12,474 nt of DNA from Acholeplasmataceae bacterium (GTDB taxonomy: Bacteria > Bacillota > Negativicutes > Acidaminococcales > Acidaminococcaceae). A program made the translations under genes and the position numbers. Numbering within the stretch: the first letter of the stretch is position 1; the number at the start of each line of letters is the position of its first letter. Location: assembly GCA_012719555.1 (NCBI GenBank), contig JAAYAE010000297.1, forward strand, positions 1 through 12,474, written 5' to 3'. Under the pieces are notes generated by a model, which was not told the origin of the DNA, did not search any database, and saw only the letters and a list, made by a program, of their open reading frames with translations. Shown here piece by piece: positions 5,867 to 12,474 of this stretch.

Positions 5867-5899
5867 AAACCGACTACATTTATATGTAGTCGGTTTTTT
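5867..5899 (+). terminator. Strong intrinsic terminator after the zinc-ribbon gene
   Basis: AAACCGACTACAT (5867-5879) and ATGTAGTCGGTTT (5884-5896) form a perfect 13-bp stem with a 4-base loop, and the T-run extends to 5899. It cleanly separates the upstream region from the DUF2156 operon. Confidence 0.93.
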
Positions 5900-5906
5900 C
5901 TTTTTC

Positions 5907-5935
5907 TGTTCAACCGCTTACTTTTTTGGTATAAT
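5907..5935 (+). promoter_or_regulatory. Extended -10 promoter of the DUF2156-eis-purL operon
   Basis: TATAAT (5930-5935) is a perfect -10, preceded by TGG (5927-5929), which fits the TGn extended -10 element. The -35 at 17-base spacing, TGTTCA (5907-5912), is weak, as is usual for extended -10 promoters. The start would be near 5942. Confidence 0.65.
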
Positions 5936-5963
5936 AACATAGTAATTAAAACCTAACATTATA

Positions 5964-6878
5964 ATGAAAAAAACAAGGGAGAGAAATCTTATTTTAGAAT
6001 TTAAACATATTACTTTAGACGACAAGCCTATTTTTGATGACTATTTTTCCGAGAAGAAATATTATGGTTCGGAATGTAATTTTACTACGCTATTTATTTG
6101 GCGTAAATGTTATGATGTTTTCTGGGCTATTAGTCATGGGTGTCTGATTATTAAGGTTACGGTAAATGACGTAACCTTTGTTTTGCCTGCATTTGGTGGA
6201 ATTGATGAAGATCTTCATTTGGTTATTGACGCACTAAAAGAATACTTTCAAGGTCAACCTTTTGAAATTCATGGTATTTATGAAGAGACTATTGAGAGAT
6301 TCAAGACTTTCTTGCCAAATATAACTGAATATCAAGAAGATCGAGATAATTGGGATTACGTTTATTTGCGAGAAAAATTGGCAACTTTGTCAGGTCGTAA
6401 ATATCATGGTAAAAAAAATCATGTTAATTCTTTTAGGAAGGAACATCCTGATTACGTTTATGAACCAATTACCCTTGCGAATAAAGATGAATGTATTACT
6501 TTTAGCGATAAGTGGTGCGAGAGTAGATTGGCTGAGGATGAAAGTCTTAAATGTGAGTTCTGTGCTATAAAAGAGGCGTTAAATAATTTCGAAGTTTTAA
6601 ATATTGAGGGTGGTTTAATTCGTATTAATGGCGAAGTGGAAGCTTTTACTTTTGGCGAAAAACAAAATGATGAGCTTGTAATTGTCCATGTAGAAAAGGC
6701 TAACCCTAATATACGGGGTTTATATACGGTAATCAACCAAGAATTTATTCAAAAAAATTGGATTGATGTTAAATATGTCAATAGAGAAGAAGATATGGGA
6801 AAAGAAGGATTACGCAAAGCTAAAGAATCTTATAATCCTGAGTTTATGGTAAAAAAATATAATACTATAATTAAGTAA
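5964..6878 (+). CDS. DUF2156 protein (phosphatidylglycerol lysyltransferase C-domain-like)
   Basis: This 304-residue soluble protein belongs to the DUF2156/LPG_synthase_C group, which has a duplicated GNAT-like fold related to the catalytic half of aminoacyl-phosphatidylglycerol synthases. Family features include YYGSECNFTTLFIWRK (33-48), GRKYHGKKNHVNSF (144-157), EKANPNIRGLYTVIN, and near the C-terminus VNREEDMGKEGLRKAK (272-287) followed by SYNPEFMVKKY. It lacks the membrane flippase part of MprF, so lysyl-lipid synthesis should not be assumed; the substrate is unknown. The start is uncertain. The ATG at 5964 has no ribosome binding site. AAGGGAGAG at 5976-5983 lies inside the reading frame, and family members typically begin near the LEFK of residues 11-14, which would make ATT at 5991 the start. 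It lies 12 bases upstream of the Eis-like gene, probably as the first gene of an operon ending with purL. Confidence 0.85.
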   Translation: MKKTRERNLILEFKHITLDDKPIFDDYFSEKKYYGSECNFTTLFIWRKCYDVFWAISHGCLIIKVTVNDVTFVLPAFGGIDEDLHLVIDALKEYFQGQPFEIHGIYEETIERFKTFLPNITEYQEDRDNWDYVYLREKLATLSGRKYHGKKNHVNSFRKEHPDYVYEPITLANKDECITFSDKWCESRLAEDESLKCEFCAIKEALNNFEVLNIEGGLIRINGEVEAFTFGEKQNDELVIVHVEKANPNIRGLYTVINQEFIQKNWIDVKYVNREEDMGKEGLRKAKESYNPEFMVKKYNTIIK

Positions 6879-6890
6879 AAGGGGTAGACT

Positions 6891-8072
6891 ATGGACTTTC
6901 GTTTTATTAATAAAGATACATTACCGCAGATCGAAAAGTTATGGGATTATTGCTTTGAAAAAAAAGAGAGCGCTTTTTTTTCTTGGTATTTTTCTGAATA
7001 TTGTTTAAGACAAAATAAAATAATTGGCGGTTTTGATGTAGAAGGGAATTTAGCTACTATGCTGCATTTAAATCCTTATACAATTTCTTTACGTAATAAA
7101 ACTATGGAAGTGCCCTATATAGTAGGAGTTGCTACTGATCCAGTATTTCGTGGACAACATCTCATCGGGGAACTGCTTTCTACAGCTTTTACTTTGCTCC
7201 GAGCCGCTGGGACGTCAATTGCTCTTTTGATGCCAATTAACGCTGGAGTTTATCTACCTTATGGGTTCGCTTATACTCATTACAGGCATGGTTATAAAAT
7301 GCCATTAAATGCACTAAGCGTTGTTTGTACAGATGTTACACTGAACCTGCAACGACTGGAACTGTTAGGGGCAAGAAATGAATTAAAGAAGATTTACAGG
7401 GACGTTATGTCTAATTATCATGCTTATGTAGAACGTGACGAACGAGTTTGGGATAATTATTTTGCGGCTTCGGCAGCAGATAACTTAGAAGTCGTTGTAG
7501 TTTATGATGGTAAAGCTGCAATAGGCTATATGATATATAGCAAAGAAAATAAGACCATTAAAATTTGGGAACTAATGACTACAACAGGACAGGCTAAAAA
7601 TTGTCTGCTGGAATATACAAGAGGTTTTGCGGGCGCTTATACTGAATTAGATTGGCTGGCAGCTCCGGATGATTTGTCTTATGTTAATTTTAGAGATCAA
7701 GCCCATACAGGTGAAGTCACTCCCTTTATGATGGCTAGGATTATTAACGTAGGGGAAGCGTTAAGGCTATTACCAGTACCAAAGGATTGTTCTAATACAA
7801 CCTTTGTTATGTATGTGCGCGACAGCTTTATGCAATTAAACAATGTTTTAGTAAAAATAACGGTTACACCTGAGGGCTTGCAGCTTGACAATAGTGCCGA
7901 AATACCGGATGTTACTATGGATATTGGCACTTTAACACAGTTGTACTTTGGTACTTTTAACGTTAGGCAATTATTAAATAATAGTAGAGTCATAGCAGAG
8001 AAAGAATCAATAATAGTTTTATTAGAAAAATTATTTCCTGTAAAAAACAATTTTATTAATGAGTACTTTTAA
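6891..8072 (+). CDS. Eis-like GNAT family N-acetyltransferase
   Basis: The 393-residue product has the Eis-type architecture: an N-terminal GNAT domain, a second GNAT-like domain and a C-terminal sterol-carrier-like (SCP2) domain. Acetyl-CoA-binding motif A is VATDPVFRGQHLIGELL (80-96), followed by LLMPINAGVYLPYGF (112-126). Tyr121 aligns by eye with the general-acid Tyr of mycobacterial Eis. The chain ends in Phe393, and in Eis the carboxylate of a terminal Phe acts as the base. The SCP2-like part includes VLVKITVTPEGLQLD near residues 320-334 and the MDIGTLTQLYFG block. Eis proteins acetylate amines, including aminoglycosides in mycobacteria; the natural substrate here is unknown and a resistance role should not be assumed. 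AAAGGGG at 6878-6884 precedes the ATG by 6 bases. It sits 12 bases from each neighbour, indicating cotranscription. Confidence 0.85.
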   Translation: MDFRFINKDTLPQIEKLWDYCFEKKESAFFSWYFSEYCLRQNKIIGGFDVEGNLATMLHLNPYTISLRNKTMEVPYIVGVATDPVFRGQHLIGELLSTAFTLLRAAGTSIALLMPINAGVYLPYGFAYTHYRHGYKMPLNALSVVCTDVTLNLQRLELLGARNELKKIYRDVMSNYHAYVERDERVWDNYFAASAADNLEVVVVYDGKAAIGYMIYSKENKTIKIWELMTTTGQAKNCLLEYTRGFAGAYTELDWLAAPDDLSYVNFRDQAHTGEVTPFMMARIINVGEALRLLPVPKDCSNTTFVMYVRDSFMQLNNVLVKITVTPEGLQLDNSAEIPDVTMDIGTLTQLYFGTFNVRQLLNNSRVIAEKESIIVLLEKLFPVKNNFINEYF

Positions 8073-8084
8073 CTGGAGGATGCT

Positions 8085-11000
8085 ATGAGCGGAGAAATTA
8101 AAAGGATTTTTGTAGAGAAGAAACCAGAATACGCTGTTGAAGCAAGAGGGTTACTGCAAGATTTACAAAATAGCTTAGGAATGAAAAATTTGCATAACTT
8201 GCGTATTATTAATCGTTATGATTTAACGGGTTTAAACGCAAAAGAATTTGAAGGTGCGAAACAATTGGTCCTTTCTGAGCCTCCGGTAGATATTGTGCAT
8301 GAAAATACGCTGCCTTTGGAAAAAGAGAGTGTTTCTTTTGCAGTAGAATTGTTGCCTGGCCAATATGACCAAAGAGAAGACTTTGCGGAGCAGTGTATTC
8401 AATTGATTACACAAAAAGAGCGTCCTGTAGTAGCTGCGGCGAAAGTTTATGTTTTAGAAGGAAATTTAACAACTGCCGATATTGTTAAAATCAAGAAATA
8501 TTGTATTAATCCTGTAGAAGCTAGAGAAGCGGCTGCTAGAATTCCCGAAACATTGGAAGGGGTTTGGGAAAACCCAAAACCTGTAGAAATTCTTACGAAA
8601 TTTAATGAAATGACAAAAACAGAGATAGATGATTTTCGTATAAAATGTGGCTTGGCAATGAGCCTGGATGATTTATGCTTCTGCCAAAGCTATTTTAAAG
8701 CAGAAAACCGTTCACCATCTATTACGGAAATAAAAGTTTTGGATACTTATTGGTCAGATCATTGTCGTCACACAACTTTTATGACACAAATACAAGAGGT
8801 TAAAGTTGCGGACAGCCTTTTTACAAATCCAGTACAAAAAGCTTATGAAATCTACCAAAAAGATCGACTGTTTGTTTATGGCAAAAAAACTGACAGACCA
8901 ATTACTTTAATGGATATAGCTGTTTTGGGCATGAAAAAATTAAAGAAACAAGGCAAACTTGAGGATTTGGATGTTTCTGAGGAAATTAATGCCTGTAGCA
9001 TTGTTGTACCTATTATAGTTGATAAAAAAGTCGAAGAATGGTTGGTAATGTTTAAAAACGAAACACATAACCATCCTACAGAGATAGAACCTTTTGGTGG
9101 TGCGGCAACCTGTTTAGGGGGTGCCATACGCGATCCATTGTCAGGCCGCTCTTACGTATATCAGGCTATGCGCGTAACAGGCTCTGCCGATCCACGTACA
9201 CCTTTCAAAAAAACTTTACCGGGGAAATTACCTCAGAGAAAAATCACATTAGGTGCTGCGGCAGGTTATAGCTCTTATGGTAATCAAATTGGCTTGGCCA
9301 CAGGATCAGTACAAGAATTTTATCACGATAAATTTGTAGCGAAACGTATGGAAATAGGAGCTGTTATTGGAGCGGCACCCAAGGATGCAGTTATTCGTAA
9401 AACGCCTGAAGCAGGGGATTTGATTTTGCTTTTAGGAGGCAAAACCGGGCGTGATGGCTGTGGGGGAGCAACAGGTTCTTCCAAAGAACATACGGTGGAA
9501 TCTTTGGCTTGTTGTGGTGCGGAAGTACAAAAAGGTAATGCTCCCACTGAGCGCAAAATTCAAAGACTGTTTCGCAATCCAAAAGTAACAAAAATGATTA
9601 AAAGGTGCAATGATTTTGGAGCAGGCGGAGTGTCTGTTGCTATTGGAGAACTGACTGCCGGTCTAGTTGTTAATTTAGATAAAATTCCTAAAAAATATGA
9701 GGGATTAGATGGCACTGAATTAGCCATTTCTGAATCACAAGAACGCATGGCAGTAGTTATTGCTGCCAGCGATCTAAAAGCTTTTCTTGCTGCCGCAGAT
9801 GCAGAAAATATGGAAGCAACTGTTGTTGCCGAAGTGTCTAACAATCCGCGTTTGGTTATGTATTGGCATGGTGAAAAAATTGTTGATTTAGCTAGAACAT
9901 TTTTGGACACTAATGGTGTTGCCCAAAAGACTGCTGTGGAAGTTGATGAGATTACTACTAAAAGTGCTTTCAGCAAAATACCTGACAGCGTAGTTGGGGA
10001 GAAATCTTTGTCCAAAGCTTGGCTTGCTAACTTAGATAGATTGAATGTATGCAGTGAAAAGGGCCTAAGTGAACGTTTTGATAGTACGATTGGTAAAGGC
10101 ACTGTTATTATGCCTTTTGGTGGTGTACACCAACTAACACCTGCTGAAGGAATGGTAGCAAGAATACCCGTGCCTAGTGGCAAGACTACAGCTGCTTCAG
10201 TTATGGCTTGTGGTTATCATCCGGAAGTTGCGTGTTGGAGCCCTTATCATGGTGGTATGTATGCGGTTGTAGAGTCGGTATGTCGTGCTACGGCCTTGGG
10301 AGCAGATCCTTCTAGCCTGAGACTAACATTGCAGGAATATTTTCCTAAACTGCACAATGAACATACTTGGGGACAACCCTTTAGTGCCTTGTTAGGTGCC
10401 TATACTGCTCTGGATGCTTTGGAACTGCCTGCTATTGGTGGTAAAGACAGTATGTCCGGTACTTTTATGGACAAAGATGTTCCGCCCTCTCTTGTTTCTT
10501 TTGCCGTTGGTATTGTTGACGATAAGAACGCAATCTCCTCTGAATTTAAAAATAGTGGGAATAGAGTCATTTTTATAGATTGCCCTTGCAATGAAGAAGA
10601 AGTTATAGATTTTGACGTATTACGCAAAAACTTAAAGGCTGTGCATAAGGCTGTTTTAGCGAAAAAAATAGTAACTGCCGGGACTGTTAAAGAAGGCGGT
10701 ATTGCGGCTGCAATTTCCGTAATGTGTTTAGGAAACGGTTTAGGGTTTAGTTTTGTAAAGCCTTTTAATCATATTGAAGGATTATTTATTTTGCAGCCAG
10801 GCGGGTTTTTATTGGAATTGGCTAAAGATGTGGATCCGGATGAATTTTTTGCAGATATAGACTACTTGAATTTAGGCACATTAAATGACAAATCTGCAAT
10901 TGATATTAATGGAGTTGACATAGCTCTTGCTGATATTCAAGAGGCATACACAAAAACTTTAGCTGAGATTTTCCCGGCGAAAATGTCAGTTAGTGCAAGT

Positions 11001-11864
11001 GATGTGAGTATTGAACAAAAACCTTATTATGCAAAGTTACCACTGACTGCTCCCTATAATATAGCCAAACCTCGTGTTTTCATCCCTGTTTTCCCAGGTA
11101 TTAATTGTGAGTATGATTCAGCCATGGCATTTACGAATGCAGGAGCGAAGGCAGAAACTTTTGTTGTGCGCAATTTAACGGCACAGGCCATTAGTGATTC
11201 TGTGGATGCTATGGTAAAAATGATTAATAACGCACAAATAGTTATGTTGCCGGGTGGTTTTAGTGCTGGTGACGAACCTGATGGGTCAGGTAAATTCATA
11301 GCTACTATGTTTAGAAATCCTAAGATAAAAGAAGCCATAAAAGATTTATTAGAAAATAGAGATGGCCTCATGTTGGGTATCTGTAACGGTTTCCAGGCTT
11401 TGATAAAATTGGGACTTGTCCCATATGGTAAGATTATGCCAATGAAGGAATCCGCACCCACTTTAACTTTTAATAGTATTGGCCGCCATGTTTCGCAAAT
11501 GGTTGATACAAAAATTATTTCTAATAAATCACCATGGTTGACTTTGGTGGAGCCTGGAGACATCCATACTATTGCTGTATCACACGGGGAAGGTAGATTT
11601 GTTGCATCGGATGAAGAAATTAAAAAACTTTTTGCCAATGGACAGGTTGCTACGCAGTATGTTGATTTGACTGGAAAGGCCACTATGGAAAGTCCCTATA
11701 ATCCAAACGGTTCCATGTATGCTATTGAGGGTATTACTAGCCCGGATGGCAGAGTTTTTGGCAAGATGGCTCATACAGAACGTTATAGTACTGGGCTTAT
11801 GAAAAATATCAAGGGCAACAAAGATCAGCCTATTTTAAAAGCAGGCGTAAAATATTTCAAATAA
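8085..11864 (+). CDS. purL: Phosphoribosylformylglycinamidine synthase, single-chain PurL
   Basis: This 1259-residue enzyme makes FGAM from FGAR, ATP and glutamine, the fourth step of purine synthesis. It is the long, fused form: an N-terminal PurS-like region (about 1-150), the ATP-binding synthase core with LDTYWSDHCRHTTF (219-232), KNETHNHPTEIEPFGGAA (324-341) and IGGKDSMSGTF, and a C-terminal glutaminase domain from about 997. The glutaminase has PGINCEYD, PGGFSAGDE, the nucleophile Cys1100 in GICNGFQ, and His1230/Glu1232 in AHTER, where E. coli has PHPER. The length is close to the roughly 1295 residues of E. coli PurL. The overall sequence resembles the clade II form known from Firmicutes more than the E. 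coli form (from memory). GGAGG at 8075-8079 is 5 bases before the ATG. No other pur gene is in the window; instead it follows two acyltransferase-fold genes. A terminator follows directly. Confidence 0.96.
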   Translation: MSGEIKRIFVEKKPEYAVEARGLLQDLQNSLGMKNLHNLRIINRYDLTGLNAKEFEGAKQLVLSEPPVDIVHENTLPLEKESVSFAVELLPGQYDQREDFAEQCIQLITQKERPVVAAAKVYVLEGNLTTADIVKIKKYCINPVEAREAAARIPETLEGVWENPKPVEILTKFNEMTKTEIDDFRIKCGLAMSLDDLCFCQSYFKAENRSPSITEIKVLDTYWSDHCRHTTFMTQIQEVKVADSLFTNPVQKAYEIYQKDRLFVYGKKTDRPITLMDIAVLGMKKLKKQGKLEDLDVSEEINACSIVVPIIVDKKVEEWLVMFKNETHNHPTEIEPFGGAATCLGGAIRDPLSGRSYVYQAMRVTGSADPRTPFKKTLPGKLPQRKITLGAAAGYSSYGNQIGLATGSVQEFYHDKFVAKRMEIGAVIGAAPKDAVIRKTPEAGDLILLLGGKTGRDGCGGATGSSKEHTVESLACCGAEVQKGNAPTERKIQRLFRNPKVTKMIKRCNDFGAGGVSVAIGELTAGLVVNLDKIPKKYEGLDGTELAISESQERMAVVIAASDLKAFLAAADAENMEATVVAEVSNNPRLVMYWHGEKIVDLARTFLDTNGVAQKTAVEVDEITTKSAFSKIPDSVVGEKSLSKAWLANLDRLNVCSEKGLSERFDSTIGKGTVIMPFGGVHQLTPAEGMVARIPVPSGKTTAASVMACGYHPEVACWSPYHGGMYAVVESVCRATALGADPSSLRLTLQEYFPKLHNEHTWGQPFSALLGAYTALDALELPAIGGKDSMSGTFMDKDVPPSLVSFAVGIVDDKNAISSEFKNSGNRVIFIDCPCNEEEVIDFDVLRKNLKAVHKAVLAKKIVTAGTVKEGGIAAAISVMCLGNGLGFSFVKPFNHIEGLFILQPGGFLLELAKDVDPDEFFADIDYLNLGTLNDKSAIDINGVDIALADIQEAYTKTLAEIFPAKMSVSASDVSIEQKPYYAKLPLTAPYNIAKPRVFIPVFPGINCEYDSAMAFTNAGAKAETFVVRNLTAQAISDSVDAMVKMINNAQIVMLPGGFSAGDEPDGSGKFIATMFRNPKIKEAIKDLLENRDGLMLGICNGFQALIKLGLVPYGKIMPMKESAPTLTFNSIGRHVSQMVDTKIISNKSPWLTLVEPGDIHTIAVSHGEGRFVASDEEIKKLFANGQVATQYVDLTGKATMESPYNPNGSMYAIEGITSPDGRVFGKMAHTERYSTGLMKNIKGNKDQPILKAGVKYFK

Positions 11865-11869
11865 TTTTG

Positions 11870-11903
11870 AAAGAAGCTTGTGTTTATTCGCAAGCTTCTT
11901 TTT
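11870..11903 (+). terminator. Intrinsic terminator after purL
   Basis: AAGAAGCTTGTG (11871-11882) pairs with CGCAAGCTTCTT (11889-11900), 12 bp with one wobble, around a 6-base loop; A11870-T11901 extends it and the T-run reaches 11903. The next start codon is only 18 bases downstream. Confidence 0.88.
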
Positions 11904-11921
11904 ATCATGGGAGTGAGAGAT

Positions 11922-12474
11922 ATGACATTGGAATTGAATAAAGTTTATTCAGGTTTTTTAGTTAAAGCAATCACAGATGTTCCTGATGTTAAAGCTAAGG
12001 CATATTTGTTGGAACATGCTTTTAGCGGTGCCCAACTTTTATACTTGCAGACAGAAGACGATAATAAAGTATTTACTATTGGTTTTAGAACGCCTTCCAA
12101 AGATAATACAGGTGTAGCACATATTATGGAACATTCTGTACTATGCGGTTCGCGCAAATACCATTTAAAGGAACCTTTTGTAGAATTGGTAAAAGGCTCT
12201 ATGAACACTTTTTTAAATGCCATGACGTATTCTGATAAAACAGTTTACCCGGTGGCAAGCAGAAATGACAAGGATTTCCAAAATTTAATGGACGTTTATT
12301 TAGATGCGGTATTTTATCCATTAATTTATGAAAATCCCTATACCTTATTTCAAGAAGGTTGGCATTATGAAATTGAAAAACAGGATGGACCTTTAACTTA
12401 TAATGGAGTAGTTTACAACGAAATGAAGGGTGTGTACTCTTCTGCGGATGCTATAGAGGAAAATGAATGTTACA
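11922..12474 (+). CDS. M16C (PreP/insulinase-like) zinc metallopeptidase, N-terminal part
   Basis: The first 184 codons of a gene that runs off the window end. The inverted zinc-binding motif HxxEH is present as AHIMEHSVLCGS (66-77; zinc ligands His67 and His71, catalytic base Glu70). The third ligand is probably Glu167 in VVYNEMKGVYSS (163-174). SMNTFLNAMTYSDKTVYPVAS and FYPLIYENPYTLFQEGWHYE are typical of the M16C group that includes the presequence protease PreP and COG1026 proteins, whose full-length members have close to 1000 residues. These enzymes degrade short unstructured peptides in a closed chamber. No signal peptide is visible, so a cytoplasmic place is likely. GGGAG at 11909-11913 precedes the ATG by 8 bases. 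With a terminator just upstream and no space for a promoter, expression may depend on read-through from purL or a promoter inside it. Confidence 0.9.
   Translation, partial: MTLELNKVYSGFLVKAITDVPDVKAKAYLLEHAFSGAQLLYLQTEDDNKVFTIGFRTPSKDNTGVAHIMEHSVLCGSRKYHLKEPFVELVKGSMNTFLNAMTYSDKTVYPVASRNDKDFQNLMDVYLDAVFYPLIYENPYTLFQEGWHYEIEKQDGPLTYNGVVYNEMKGVYSSADAIEENECY

Noticed and set aside
9560..10183. 207-codon antisense open frame inside purL
   Set aside because: It lies wholly within the highly conserved purL frame, has no ribosome binding context or recognisable motif, and is a shadow of purL codon use.
10396..10578. 60-codon + strand frame inside purL
   Set aside because: Out of frame within purL, Leu/Val-rich by frame shift, with no ribosome binding site that would favour it.
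11054..11683. 209-codon antisense open frame inside the PurL glutaminase domain
   Set aside because: Same reasoning: fully opposite the conserved glutaminase region, with no family signature.

Overview
The window is an AT-rich bacterial chromosome segment, densely packed, with every gene on the + strand. AGGAG-type ribosome binding sites, several GTG/TTG starts and the gene families present suggest an anaerobic Firmicute. A catalytically degenerate second CobT in a B12 operon recalls the ArsA/ArsB pair of Sporomusa, so Negativicutes is the best guess (inference; no rRNA or marker gene is present to settle it).

Layout. 1-79: last codons of a nucleoside diphosphate kinase. 183-695: PduO-type ATP:cob(I)alamin adenosyltransferase, closed by a terminator. 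747-1232: small GNAT acetyltransferase, closed by a terminator. 1299-1583: promoter, cobalamin riboswitch and intrinsic terminator. 1621-5432: tightly packed cobU-cobT-cobS-(cobT paralog)-cobC operon for the end of cobamide assembly. 5438-5899: a small double zinc-ribbon protein with its own probable promoter, a structured leader and a strong terminator. 5907-11903: a probable three-gene operon holding a DUF2156 protein, an Eis-like acetyltransferase and a single-chain PurL, ended by a terminator. 11922-12474: the start of an M16C (PreP-like) zinc metallopeptidase that runs off the window.

How the genes work together. The riboswitch controls genes that join the nucleotide loop to adenosylcobinamide. 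CobU makes AdoCbi-GDP, CobT activates the lower-ligand base as an alpha-riboside phosphate, CobS joins the two, and CobC removes the phosphate. The upstream adenosyltransferase supplies the upper adenosyl ligand. The most interesting feature is the second CobT-like protein (3985-4827). It is shortened, has lost the catalytic Glu (Gln in its place) and the central glycine-rich segment, but sits inside the operon. With the intact CobT it may form an ArsAB-like heterodimer, which would predict phenolic rather than benzimidazole lower ligands.

Other points of interest are an anti-Shine-Dalgarno-capable leader before the zinc-ribbon gene, a possible ATT start for the DUF2156 gene, and two terminators placed so close to the next gene that read-through seems needed. 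No mobile element, CRISPR array, tRNA or rRNA was seen, and no stretch over 300 bases lacks a feature.
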